A stretch of 64,000 nucleotides of DNA, taken from positions 44,400,415 through 44,464,414 of the forward strand of contig CM060175.1 of NCBI GenBank assembly GCA_030549775.1, read 5' to 3'. This stretch comes from Tamarix chinensis (taxonomy: Eukaryota; Streptophyta; Magnoliopsida; Caryophyllales; Tamaricaceae). Both the position numbers and the translations under genes were made by a program. This document shows, piece by piece, positions 44,137-55,737 of the stretch (within the stretch, counting starts at the first letter, position 1; each line of letters opens with the position of its first letter). The notes beneath the pieces are model-generated. The model ran no database searches. It saw nothing but the letters and a program-made list of their open reading frames with translations, and had not been told where the DNA came from.

Positions 44137-45110
44137 ATGGCGAAGAAGAAGAAAACTTCACCAATTTCAGTTGTTTTGTTGAGGAAAATGGCAAAGGATG
44201 GTGTTGGGAAGGCATCAAAGGATGATGTAGTGATTGAGAAGTATAGTAATCCTAATCCAATGGTTACAACGCAAGGGGATGGACCAATTTTGCCATCTGA
44301 GATGGATTTGATCGATGTGGTTATCAATGATGCAGGAGCCAATAAGCATCCAGAACCTTTTATCATTGATTCTCCTACCCCTACGAAGGACCATGCAGAA
44401 AGATCAATTGTGCCGGATCGTTTAACTCCTAATAGGATGGTTAAGGCATATGTATGGGATCGTATTCAGCCTGCTTCACCCCCTAACTCTATATCTTGGA
44501 GGGATGCCCTCATGGAAAACCGTATCCCTAGTCATGGGTAGGAATTATCTTTCAGACTCCCTCTTATGAGAACGGAAAGTTAACGGTTAAATTAGACAAA
44601 CAGGAAGTCAAGATTGAGGTAGACCGATGGGTTAATACATTGATTGGTTTTGTCTTTGGGGATTCTCCATCCTACAATCAAATTTGTGGTTTCATTTGTA
44701 AGTATTAGACTAGTATTAAATTTCCACAAGTCATTCTTCATGCTTCTAGTTATTATATCTTTTGATTTCATTCTAAAGATGATGCAAACTAGATTCTTGG
44801 CCAGCATTGGACTTTCTTCAATAGGTCGTTTGTTTTGAAAATGTGGCATAGGATATTGAAATTTAATCTTGATAAGATGTAAGTTTTACCTTTTTGGATC
44901 AATTTCTCTAACCTACCCCTGGAATATTGGGCATCAAACTCTCTAAGTAGAATTGCAAGTGCAGTCGGTGTTCCTATATGCACTGATGCTATTACAGCAT
45001 CTAGAGAACGAGCATCTTACCCTAGAGTTCTGGTAGAGGTTGATGTTAAAAAGCCTCTTTTGGACTTTTTCATTACCTTGGATCCAGAGGGGGTGGAAGT
45101 TGAATAAAAT
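44137..45110 (+). pseudogene. LINE ORF1: DUF4283 and zinc-knuckle protein, broken
   Basis: RNA-binding partner of the LINE. ATG 44137 (MAKKKKTSPISVVLLRK). An open stretch to 44541 ends at a TAG; after it 'FRLPLMRTESLTVKLDKQEV' and 'VNTLIGFVFGDSPSYNQI' match the DUF4283 start ('..W...LVGYFLGKRP'). About 44770-44880 reads 'FHSKDDANQILGQHWTFFNR', then 'PFWINFSNLPLEYW', the typical DUF4283 end ('WVRLPNLPLHLW'). It closes with 'SRERASYPRVLVEVDVKKPL'. Stops and a frameshift break it. Confidence 0.75.
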
Positions 45111-45470
45111 GTGGAGTATGATTGGAAGCCTGCTTACTGTCCTTTACGTGATTGTTTTGGCTATGAAACTAGGAGATGTAGGAACTATCAACTGAATGCA
45201 AAAGAATCCCAGGAGAAAGGTGGGGAATGGAGAATGGTGTGTGATCTCAGGAAAGGGAAAGCTCTTGATAATGAGGAGAGAGATCAGCAAGAGCACTTGC
45301 TTGATCCACCAGTGAATGAAATTATAAAGGATCAACAAAATATTGGTGCTACTGATAGCTCTATGCTGCATGGTCCTGTTGATCCACCTATTCAGGTAAC
45401 TAGTTCCTTTCCAGGGGGAGAACTCCATGAAAAGAAAGGAAACAAAGAGAACCCCTTTCTCTCCTTCTAA
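45111..45470 (+). pseudogene. LINE ORF1 C-terminus with decayed zinc knuckle
   Basis: 'EYDWKPAYCPLRDCFGYETR' then 'RC' corresponds to the plant LINE knuckle ('YDWRPPFC..C..FGH....C'); the second Cys and the His are replaced, so metal binding is unlikely. A charged, low-complexity tail follows to the stop at 45468-45470. Confidence 0.7.
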
Positions 45471-45502
45471 ATAAAGGATGACAAGGTAAAGAGCTGTACT
45501 TT

Positions 45503-46647
45503 TTGCTAATCAGGATGTTTCTTGTGGAAAACCTGTGGGTGCAGATGAGAGAGTTGTGTGGTTTGATGGTGGTGGACAGGGTGTTTCTTTTCTTGATCCT
45601 GGTGGAAATTTTTAGTGCTTGGAATGTTAGAGGCTTGAATAAGGCTTCCAAACATAAGGAAGTCAAGCATTTTTATGAGTTGAATAAGCTTTCATTAGTC
45701 AGTCTTCTAGAAACTAGAGTTAAAGAACATAATTTTTTAACTATTTTAAATAAGGTCAGAAGGGGATGGAGTGCTATTAATAACTATTCCCATCATCCAA
45801 ATGGTAGGATTTGGGTACTATGGAACCCTGCTATTTGGATGATATCGTCCTCCATCATGTGTGATTTTAATGGTGGGACAAATCGAAGAGTTTTATGGCA
45901 ATGCTTGAGGAATTATTCTCCAGGTGATGTACCTTGGATTGTATTAGGTGATTTTAATGTGGTTCTTGATGCTAATGAAAAGTTTCAAGGTGGTATCCCC
46001 ATTGCCTCTAATGTCCAAGATTTTATAGAATGTTATCTGGATACGGGTCTCTTTGATTTACAGGGCCAAGGTTGTCGCTTTACATGGTCAAGTTGAAGGG
46101 TTGGAGAAGAAGAGGTATTCTGCAAGTTGGATAGGGATCTTGTTAGCTGGATTCTTTTCCACATTCTTTAGCTGAGTTTTTAAGTCCTTTTGTATTTGAT
46201 CATAGTCCAGTGGTTATACAATTGCATATACCTCTTAATACTGGGCATAAGCCTTTTACATTCTTCCAGTTCTGGACTGAAAATGAAGAGATGTCGCTTG
46301 TTAAAAGAGCATGGAGTCTTAATCTAGGAGGTAATTTATTGCTAAGGGTTTCCAAAAGATTATCACTTTTAAAGCATGATTTGAAGAAACTTAATAAGAA
46401 AAAGTCTGGATATATTTCTTATAAAGTTAGTGCTGCTAGAGAGGAGGTGGACACTATTCAAAAATTAATTTATTCTAACCCTGCTGATTCTACTCAAAGG
46501 GATCAGCTTTTTCTGAAGGAGAAGTATTACCACCACCTGTTATATTATGAGGAGATGTTTTTAAGGCAGAAAGCATGTGTGCAATGGCTCCATTGTGGTG
46601 ACTCTAATCACAAGTTTTTCTTTGCTAAGGTTAAGGAAAGACAGTAG
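45503..46647 (+). pseudogene. LINE ORF2 endonuclease region, broken
   Basis: Apurinic-type endonuclease that nicks target DNA. 'FSAWNVRGLNKASKHKEVKH' and 'LSLVSLLETRVKEH' (catalytic Glu) start it. 'GRIWVLWNPAIW' and 'VPWIVLGDFNVVLDANEK' (catalytic Asp/Asn) follow, then 'GCRFTWSS'. Between 'SSSIMCDFNGG' and 'TNRRVLWQCL' about 30 residues around the usual 'VYG' strand seem deleted. The final S-D-H box reads F-D-H ('FVFDHSPVVIQL', about 46190-46225). 46210-46647 is the linker to RT. Confidence 0.8.
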
Positions 46648-47716
46648 AGGAATTCAGTGGTGGTTCTTTTTTTTTCCTAATAATAGGGAAATTAGGGGGG
46701 CCAAAAATATTCAAGATACTTTTATTTCTTATTATGAGCAGCTTTTGGGGACTGAGTCCAGGATGTTGGGTGATTTTGACCATTCTGCCATTGAGACTCA
46801 ATTTTCATTGGCTCAGCAAGTAGCTCTTACTGCATCTATATCTAAGGATGAAGTCAAAGAGGTTGTATCTATTGGAGACACTAAAGCTCCTGCGTTTGAT
46901 GGATACTCTGCTGGGTTCTTCAAAAAGAGTTGGCATATTATTGCTGATGAGCTACTTTGGGCTATTAGAGAATTTTTTGCATCTAATTTCTTACTTAGGA
47001 AAGTGAATGTCACTTCCTTAACTCTTGTCCCAAAGAAACCTAATGCACATAGGGTGTCTTAATTTTGACCCATTGCTTGTTGTAATGTGCTTTCTAAAAT
47101 CATAGCCAAGATTATTATAGAGAGAATGCAGAGTATTATGCCTTCTATCATTGACATTTCTTAGAATGCTTTCATCAAGGGTAGAAGTATTGGGTAAAAT
47201 ATTCTTTTAGCTCATGCGCTGGTCAAGAAGTATACTACCAGGGGTATATTTCCCAGATGCATGCTAAAGATTGATCTTCAAAAAGCTTATGACATGGCGA
47301 ATTGGAATTTTTTGCAGAATGTGTTAATTTTATATGGTTTTCCACATCACTTTGTTAAGTTGATTATGGCATGTGTGACAATTGTGTCCTTCTCTTTGAG
47401 CTTTAATGAGGTTCTATCTCCTTCTTTTCCTGGTAAGAGGGGATTGAGACAAGGAGATCCACTTTTTCCTTATCTGTTTGTGCTGGTGATGGACTACTTC
47501 AGCAGATGTTTGAGGAAGTTATGGGTTGATCCAAGGTTTCATGGGAACCCTAGATGTAGAGCTCTAAGGCTTATCAATATAAATTTTGTTGATGATCTGC
47601 TTCTATTCTACAAAGGGGATCTACAAAGTTTTCTATGTTTAAAGGAAGTTTTATCTCAATTTTCTGCCTTGTCTAGGCTGACTGCTAATCCAATGAAGTG
47701 CAGTATTTTCTTTTGA
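46648..47716 (+). pseudogene. LINE ORF2 reverse transcriptase, broken
   Basis: Reads 'TKAPAFDGYSAGFFKKSWHI' (usual 'KAPGPDGY...FFK..W'), 'LTLVPKKPNAHRVS', stop, 'PIACCNVLSKIIAKIIIERM', 'NAFIKGRSIG', 'ILLAHALVKKYT', 'CMLKIDLQKAYDMANWNFLQ' (first Asp), 'GKRGLRQGDPLFPYLFVLVM', and 'INFVDDLLLFYKGD' with F-V-D-D at 47585-47596. The catalytic Asp are kept; in-frame stops at several points inactivate it. Confidence 0.85.
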
Positions 47717-48954
47717 GGTATTTCTGAGCAGGTTCGAGCTTCCTTTCTTTCTCTCTCAAGATTCCCTATAGGCTCATTTCCTATTACCTATTTAGGGCTC
47801 CCTTTTTCTTCTACAAGGGTATCTACAGGTCATTTGCAACCTCATTTGGATAGGATTTCTAATCATCTTAGGCATTGGAATACAATCTACCTTTCTTATG
47901 CTAGTCGACTACAACTCATCAAATCTATTTTGTTTAGCATTCAGTTACATTTCATTCAATTAATTTTGCCGCCTAGGAAAGTTATGCATTGCTTCATTAG
48001 TATGTGAAGGGGCTTTCTTTGGTCTAGGAAAGTTAGTGTCAGAAAGTGTGCACTTGTATCTTAGGATAAGCTTTGTTGTCCAATAAATGAAGGGGGCCTT
48101 GGCCTCTTGGATCTGGAGCTATAGAACACTTGTGTACTGGGGAAGTTACTTGGGAACATTATTGCTAAGAAGGATACTCTATGAGTCAAATGGGTGCACA
48201 CCATTTACCTTAAGCATCATTCTTTGTGGGACTTTGTTCCCACATCTTATACTTCTTGGATTTTTCAGAGAATCTTACATACTAGACCTCTTTTACAGGA
48301 GTATATGCAGAACTGTGTGGATAGGAATGTTGAAGCTTTTAGCATTAAAGCTACTTATCATCTTACTTATACTAAACATGGGAGACAGAGATGGACAAAA
48401 CTGGTTTGGAGCCCACTGACTGTGCTAAGGTTAAGATTTCCAGTCTAGCTTGCTCTCAGAAACAGATTACTAACCAAAGATAGATTGGGGGATTTTGGCA
48501 TGGATGTGGATGCAATGCGTGTTTTCTATCAGCAGCAATTGGAGACTCGCGACCATTTGTTTCTTTTCTACCCTTGTACTTCCATTTTTTTGGCAAAAGA
48601 TTAGGGCTGCTGCAGGGAGAAGTGATGGTATCTATGGATAGGATCAAGAAGTTAAGGCTTTAGTCACTAGATCTTGACAGAATTCTAGCAAAAAGCATAT
48701 ATTAGGTGCTTTGTGTATTTCTTACATTGCTACTATTTTGCATGAGTAGAATCTTGGATTGTTTGAGAATCAGTCCAGATAAAACTCCACTATTTTAAGA
48801 GTTATTATTATGAATGTATCTAGGAGAACGGTACACCAGAGCATGTATGCTAAATATGTTAGGTGGTTATCGCTAATTGATAGTATTGTTTGTTAAGGTT
48901 TGGTTGTAATTCTTCCATTTCAATAGTAATAAAACTTCTTACTTATAAAAAAAA
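47717..48954 (+). pseudogene. LINE ORF2 C-terminal region and 3' UTR
   Basis: 'FPIGSFPITYLGLPFSSTRV' and 'HLQPHLDRISNHLRHWNTIY' continue the RT thumb. About 48440-48600 gives a decayed zinc-binding region across frames ('TRDHLFLFYPC', usual 'ESRDHLFFxC'). 48660-48945 is 3' UTR with AATAAAA (48927-48933) before the A tail. Confidence 0.7.
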
Positions 48955-48967
48955 AACAATCCATTCA
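48955..48967. repeat. LINE target site duplication, right copy (13 bp)
   Basis: Matches 44056-44068; the exact left edge is ambiguous because of the A tail. Confidence 0.9.
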
Positions 48968-49224
48968 TAAAGGTTATATTTAGTTTTAAAGGTTGTCTTC
49001 CACTCATCTCCTTTCCTAATTCTCATTTGATGATAACCATTTATTAGGTCTATTTTGAAAAAAAACACGTGCGCTACAAAGTTCATCAAGTTTAGGTATA
49101 GGAAATATATACTTGATAGTTATATTATTTATGTCTCTAAAATCTATGTACATGCACCAGGTACCATCCTTTTTAGAAACTAGCAAAGCAAGTAAACAAC
49201 AAGGAATCACACATAACCTTTAAC
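48968..49224 (-). pseudogene. Reina-like reverse transcriptase, N-terminal half
   Basis: 'LLALLVSKKDGTWCMYIDFR' then '[20 protein letters not shown]' (49210 down to about 49090), matching 'VPALLVPKKDGTWRMCVDxRAINxITxKYRFPIPRLDD'. A frameshift is followed by '[17 protein letters not shown]', which runs into the LINE. Upstream RT sequence is lost at the junction with the Tekay-type LTR at 49225. Confidence 0.8.
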
Positions 49225-50876
49225 ATGGATTATTGGCCTAATGAAAAGATTAAAATGGTTCATAATTATAGTATACTCTATGAGTAATGTAAAGGATAAA
49301 AGGGTATTTCACTTATGATAAGTAATGATATTGAGAAAAGAGTAATGAAACTCAACATGGGATTGAATTAAATAATATAGGGGATATGAATAATATTAGC
49401 CAAGAACAAATGGAAAACCCTTATGATTGGAAAATTGGAAATAAAAGGATTATTATGGACTAACATTGGAAAATTGCCTTTCTTTCTTTGTATGGGCCTT
49501 GTATTATCACCCATCCTTAAGAAGAAAAAACTAATCATGTAAAGCAAAAGATGGTCAATTTGAGTACGGGTCTACCCAATCCTTAATTAGCTACCACTGG
49601 TTAGTCTGCCTTGGGCTTTACCTTAGGATAGGATCCTAAGAGGTCTTAGTATCCTACCTACTCTAGAAACTGATGATGTACAAAAGGGTATCAATACTAA
49701 AGGGTTTAGTTACCTAGGTGGTTGGCTTCATCCTGGACTTATGTCCATGTTAGCTGGCTTCATCCTAGACATATGCCTAATTTAGTGATTGGCTTAGGCC
49801 TAGACCTATTTCCACTTGGTGATTAGCTTTGGCTTAGACTTTATATCCCTTATTTGGATAGGCTTCCAAGATATGTAAGACCATGAGGTGGTACATAGTC
49901 GATCACTAGATGATACTAAAATATGGATAATAAGTAATTAGTTGGTAAATTATGAGTTATGACCAAGTGAATGGGTAATAATTGGTTAGGAATGGAAGTA
50001 ATGGTATGATCAATTAAAAAGGAATAAAAGCTTCTTTATATATTTAGCTAAGGGTTAAAATGACTAATTAGTTATAGAATGGAATATTGAGTGGATGACT
50101 CACCTATCTCATATATGGATAAGTAAATGATATAACCTAAAGAATCAGGTAATTGAAAATAAACCATAGAGGTTGCTTGGATTCTCTTTGCTATTACATA
50201 TGTGAATGAAGATGTGAAACCAAGCATGATATATTATGCTTTTTTGGAATCATGTAATATAGCATGTCCATTTGTAATCCTACTGTCATATATATGGTCT
50301 TTTCATGATCCCTAATATATTTCATATCCATCTATGATAGATTAGCATACTTGTGTTTACATTAAGAGAGAAACTTGGCTTAGTCACTACATAGCGTATT
50401 GATGTGCCCGTTTGCTCGGTCACCTACTCATTTCCATGAGCAGAGGGTTATGTGCAAGTTTTTTGGTATGTCAATAAAGGGTCTACATTTTATGGGTTAC
50501 GGATTGAGAGAAAGGACATCCAGATGATTTTGGTGGGGGTTATAGCAAACCGAGATGTTAATTTGGGTGTCATGCCCTAACATTATTTTTATTGTAGTCC
50601 ATACTTCTTCCACGTGTATTTTGTAATGATTTGGTCAGAAACCATTATGGTCCTTCAATGTAAACACTCTTTTAAGTTGTTTATCTAATATTTTATTTTA
50701 TGCACTCTATTGTTTTGGATGCTTTGGTTGCTTAGCCTTGTATCTAATACGGGGTAGGCGGCAGACATCTATTCTATGTTAGGTACAATAGTAGCACCCC
50801 ATTTTTCCTAAGTGTGTTTTCAACTTCTGCAAATATTTTCAAAAAAAATTTGTTAATAAAAAATGGGGGTATTACA
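49225..50876 (+). repeat. Tekay-type LTR fragment, second locus
   Basis: Aligns by eye with 38600-40207 and 26290-27906: 'ggcctaatg', 'ttggatgcttt ggtt', 'gtcacctactcatttccatgagcagaggg', 'taggtacaatagtagcaccccatttttcc'. Ends GGGGGTATTACA. The LTR start is missing. It separates RT (left) from gag (right) of the Reina-like element, replacing the rest of gag and the protease. Probably a truncated solo LTR; no TSD found. Confidence 0.7.
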
Positions 50877-51540
50877 CATACTCTTTAGGTACAAATTTCT
50901 TCCTTAGGTGTTTTCTAATTTATCCTATGACTTTACTCTTTTCTTACCTTGTGTTTTTCTAATCTATCCCATGACTTTACTCTTTTCTTACCTTTCATGA
51001 GTTCTTTTGAGATTGTCATACCAAACCCTAGAAAACTTTTTAAAATTTGAAAATTTATAATCTACATATATCCTCAACTTTATAACCCTCTGAATTCAAA
51101 TATATCTTCTAATTCATGCAACCATTTAAAAAAAATAACTCAACATCCAATTCACCATAAAAATCAGGGAGGTCAAACTTAATACCTTTATATTTAATAT
51201 GGTTATACCTTTATTAATTATTTGCATGGGATCTTTGATTGTGGATGAAATCATTGGATCCATTTTTTTTCATCCTTTCCTCATATCCCATTGGATTGTT
51301 GATGTGGTATCCTCGTTCTTGGACAACTCTTCTCACCATAGCCTCAACTCGATCATGTTTAGCTTCTGTGGTGTTGTACATGTGTTGAAGGGAATCTTCA
51401 TCTGATACCCTTGTTTCTTTTCCATGAAGTTGGCTTTGAACGGAAGGGAGTTATTGTAGTTGTGTGTTAGTGGCATTCACACTTGTTGCAAGCTATTGAA
51501 GAGTGTCAGACATATACTTCATAGACACTTCTTCATCCAT
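50877..51540 (-). pseudogene. Reina-like gag, 5' part
   Basis: ATG at 51540 on - (MDEEVSMKYMSDTLQ, stop, LATSVNATNTQLQ). 'DRVEAMVRRVVQERGYHIN' follows, then decayed capsid sequence, ending with 'KHLRKKFVPKEY' at about 50915-50880. That matches the Gag core 'TWEELKxxLRxRFxPxxY'. Cut there by the Tekay-type LTR. Confidence 0.65.
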
Positions 51541-52253
51541 GGCTACTATACTTCACTAAAATCAACTCAGTTGAAGGTGCATTTACAGCTCAGATTTGGG
51601 TCTTGATAGCTTCTTAATAGAGCTTCAATAACCTTGGAGACTTCATGATTGACAAGATGGAGTATAAATGGAAGGGAATTGATTGAAAAGATTACCACTA
51701 ATTCTTGATGTACAAAGACGAGTTCTTGATGGAGAATATAATCGAATGTGCACGAACAATAATTAAGGAATGAAATTTAAAGATATCAAAAGGAATTTTA
51801 AGAATGTTTATATTTTCTTACTAATGAGTGTATAAAGTTTATAATGTAAAAGGATAAAGAAAATTAAAATAGTGTTTTTGTAATGTTGGAAGAATTTGAA
51901 GATTCTTCTTTCTTAAATCAAAACACTCAATGGTTCGAATATAGGTTGGGAGAAAGAATGAAGAATCAATTAATTTAAATCTTTAAATTCAATAGGGATA
52001 TTCATGCAAATTAAAGAAGGATACAGAAAAGTTAGAAGAAATTCAACTTTCAAGGTTGAAGATATAAAAAATACCTTGAAGATAAACTAGATGTTCGGCT
52101 AGCTACATTGCATGCATTTGCATGTAGAGTTTGCATAAAGGAAAATATGAAGATGGATTTGGCTATTTTAATGGAGGAAGTATCCAACCATGATTTGAAA
52201 TAGGAAAATGATGTGGATATTCAATATCTAAGATAGAATTAAAAGGTTTAGAA
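51541..52253 (-). other. Leader of the Reina-like element, unassigned
   Basis: AT-rich, no gene. On - it would be the 5' leader upstream of gag. I could not find LTR boundaries or a primer binding site. Interrupted at 52258 by X copy 3; probably continues at 56760. Confidence 0.4.
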
Positions 52254-52258
52254 GGAAG
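52254..52258. repeat. Target site duplication GGAAG, left copy
   Basis: Identical to 56755-56759. Confidence 0.9.
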
Positions 52259-52946
52259 TGTAACACCCCAAAATTCACTGAATTTTTTTTTTTGAAAAGC
52301 GGAAGCAATTAAGATAGAAACACTTAAAACCTGTGAATTCTGGGAATGTTACTGCCACACTTAGTACCAGACCGGTTCTCTCCGACCGTTCCATTACCAA
52401 GTGCTAAGGCTAAAGGAAATAGTAATCCATCAATTATAAATCAAGACAACTAAACTCCGAAAGCATTAAATGGTTGTAAAACAAAAGTCAGAGTACGCAT
52501 AAAGAATTATTATTCAAATTAAAAGGAGAAATAGCTTACAACCGATAAAATATTAACAAAAATAAATAGAATTACATAGAGACTGAAATATGGCCACGAC
52601 TCTCTCGAACTTGAGCCAACCACAACTCAACACACAGCCCTACCGGATATCTCACCCACCTGCACATATCATAAGGGCATACTACTCGTGGGAATGAGCA
52701 GCACCCATGAAAAGGGTGATCAGTACGCTACGTACTGAGTAAGGTAACCGAGCACTAAGGCCAACACATAAGCACATAATCCATGCAGAATAATAACAGG
52801 GCATAATCCAAAATAACAATATAAAGGTATGTGAACAATTCAGGTAAAAGTACAAAGGCCCATATAATCCAAATTAATCATTTAATTAATCTCTTATTAG
52901 AATTCGATTCCCACCATGCCTTTTATCAAATCCATTTAATCACAGG

Positions 52947-53300
52947 AATACCCCACTATTATAACCGGTGGACCGGTCACTTGCGGGACAAGGTCCACAC
53001 CACTATTATTTGCCGGTGGACCGGTCACTTACGGGACAAAGTCCACACCACTATTATTTGTGGGTGGACCGGTCTGGTTCCTGCTCACATGGAGTTCCAC
53101 TGTAAGTAATTAATATCTTTTAAGTATCTTTAACAAACTCGGGTTCGTTTTTATTGAGCTCGAGTCCCCCACTACTATTCGTCGGTGGACCGAACACTTG
53201 CGGGACAAAGTCCACACCACTATTATTTGCCGGTGGACCGGTCTCACATAGGATAATAACCCTAACCACTATTCCTAACCGGTGGATCGGTTGGACCCGG
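52947..53300. repeat. Minisatellite with CCGGTGGACCGG core in X copy 3
   Basis: Five to six units of about 50 bp: 'ccactattatttgccggtgg' then 'accggtcacttgcgggacaaag' (split here). Broken by a unique stretch at 53070-53165. Copy 4 has a related array at 58866-59212 with 'ccggtggatcgg' cores. Confidence 0.85.
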
Positions 53301-53924
53301 CTCAATAATCTTTCACTTTAAGTGATTAATGTCTTAAATATTTTATTCAAATATTTCACCCTGGACATGCATAAGTCATCACACATCACAAATCATAAAA
53401 TTCCACCATCATAATTACACTTAAGTCACCACATACACATGATAACACAAAAACCCTAATCATCCACCACATACCTCAATTAACCACAACAAACCATAGT
53501 TAACCACTCCAAACTCTATTTAACCATACCAACCATAATTAGCCACTCCACGCCTTAGTTAATCATAACAAAACACAATTATCCACTCCAATCTTAGTTA
53601 ATCACAACAACCCAGAGTTCATAAATTCCATGTGAAACACTAATTTCAACCATGCAAACCCTAATATCGTCATCCAATCATCAATGCCAATATGTAAACC
53701 CTAATACCACCAAACAACTATAATTACCACCATACAAACCTCAGTAACATCATACAAACCTTAATACCACAATATAACCATAAATACCACCATACAAACC
53801 TTAGTAACATCATACCAATCCTAATACCACCATGCAACCATTAGTACCACCATTCAACCCACGATTCTGCCATATAAAACCCTAAATTCAATCCATAGCA
53901 AAACCCAAGATTTGTCCACATAAT

Positions 53925-54180
53925 ACAATTGATTAGATTCTCCCCTTTCATAACCACAATTTAGATTCCCCCATACAAGACTATAAGTTAGATTCTCCCA
54001 CATAAAATCATAAATTAGAATCTCCCAAGCAAAACCATAATTTGGATTAATTGGATTCCCCCAAACAAATCATAAATTAGATTCTCCCAATCAAATCATA
54101 AATTAGGTTCTCCCATATCATATCATAAATTACATTCTCCCAAATAACATCATAAATTATATTCTCTCCCACGAAACCCT
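53925..54180. repeat. About 25-bp tandem repeat 'ataaattagattctccc' in X copy 3
   Basis: Eight to nine diverged copies with the core 'cataaattagattctccca'. A matching array lies at 59770-59990 in copy 4. Upstream, 53430-53900 is a looser repeat of 'aaccctaataccaccat'. Confidence 0.8.
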
Positions 54181-54719
54181 ACATTTCCCATTTTATTCTT
54201 CCTCTCATAAATCATTAAAATACTTAGGTCTACTCACATCTCTTGGTCAACTTCTTTCTCCATCCTCATTTTTCATCCTTTCCCCCATACAAACCATACC
54301 AACATCTTCACATGCATGTATTTTAGGGTCACATGCAAACACATATTATTCCATACACATAGTACACATGCCAAATAGCAACACAAAAGCATGCTTGGAC
54401 TCCATGCCATACCAAATATGCAATAATTACAATAATAACATAAGATGCATAACATATAAGGAATGCAATGCACATTAGCACACAAAAGGCCTTAGCACCC
54501 CTTACCTAAAACGACACCGGTCTTGGAGCACGTTCCTACGCCTCCTTAGAACTTTGACCGAATAATAACATATTAAAAAAAATAACCTTAACAAAATTCT
54601 AACTTTGCTAAAGACATAAAAATAATAGAGATATTATAAACCTTGATAATATAGGGTTAAAGACTTTACCCTAATAATAATAATGATACTAATATAATAA
54701 TATCAAAGATAATAAAACT

Positions 54720-54749
54720 AATATCAATGAGAATATAAATAATAATAAC

Positions 54750-54784
<35 letters not shown>

Positions 54785-54785
54785 T
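54720..54785. repeat. TAA microsatellite in X copy 3
   Basis: (AAT/TAA)n, the reverse counterpart of the TTA arrays in the + copies. Confidence 0.85.
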
Positions 54786-55730
54786 AATATATAAGCTTTA
54801 AAATTTAAAGTGGGGTTTCGACCCTACTTATAACTAATGACTTACCATTTATTTAATATTAATAATAAAATTAATAACATATATAATAATATTGAAATAA
54901 TAAAGATAATGATAATATTATTATTAATGGTTATAAGAACAGTAGAAATAATAATACTAAAATAAATAAGTGCGAATATTAATACAAAATTAGGACCTAA
55001 GATTTTCCAGAATAAATAATAAAATGTTAATAATAATTATTCTAATAATAAAATAGAATTAAAATACAATAAGGCTTCAGCCTTCAACATAAATTATAAT
55101 AAAACAATAATACTACTAATAATAATCATAAAACATATTAAGAATATAAATATTAAGAAAAATAATAATGGTATTTATATGCAATAATTGAAATAAGTTA
55201 AATCAAGGCTTATAATAATATGGAAAATGGTTGAGAGAGTCTAGGGTTCAACCTTAAGCTGGTGGTGATAGGCGGCACCGGTGGTGGTGCACGGCGGTGG
55301 CAGCGGCGGCCGGAGAAATAGAAGAAAAGAGGGAAAGATGGATGTTGGGAAAAAGATAGGGAGAATTGAAGTGAGATAAGAGGTGTTTATGGTTTCCCAG
55401 GAGGGGAGGGACAAAATGATGGTGGTGGTGCAGCCAAAGGTGGCGGCTCACGGCGGCGGACGGTGGTTTAAGGTTTCGGGGTGAAAATTCTGGCGAAACG
55501 AGCAACCAACTTTACACGGTTATGGAGGCCCGTGAAAGAAGAATCGAAGGTTGAAAATGTTTTAGTTAACTAGAGGACGTTTCAAGGAAGAATTTGGCAT
55601 GTGGAGGTGGCGCTGAAGTTGGCTAACGGAGGCAGAAGAGACGTCTAAAGTCTCGATGATGGCAGCCCTCGCCGAGGGTTTCGGGGAAGAAAAATCTTCC
55701 ACAACTCCTACAATCAGGATTTTTATAGAT

Positions 55731-55737
55731 GGTAGAT
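55731..55737 (-). promoter_or_regulatory. TATA box of X copy 3
   Basis: TATAAAA on -, within 'ctataaaaatcctgattg'; the same context is at 61652-61658 in copy 4. Confidence 0.5.

Larger units (their letters stand above)
44069..48954 (+). mobile_element. L1-type LINE insertion (4886 bp)
   Basis: Plus-strand non-LTR retrotransposon with a 13-bp TSD and a short A tail (about 10 A) after 'aataaaacttcttacttat'. ORF1 (44137 on) has DUF4283-like and zinc-knuckle parts; ORF2 (about 45500 on) has endonuclease, RT and a C-terminal zinc-binding region. Both are broken by stops and small deletions. No host gene interrupted; the target is another transposon. Confidence 0.92.

Noticed and set aside
44592..44983. 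Minus-strand ORFs of 64-85 codons in the LINE
   Set aside because: Antisense to ORF1 DUF4283 sequence; no motif.
52947..53300. Regularly spaced repeats suggestive of a CRISPR array
   Set aside because: Units vary, spacers are themselves repeated, the setting is a plant LTR, and no cas genes are present. It is a minisatellite.
53430..53900. Telomere-like 'ccctaaa'/'aaccctaa' words
   Set aside because: Scattered single words within a longer 'aaccctaataccaccat' repeat, not tandem CCCTAAA; not an interstitial telomere.
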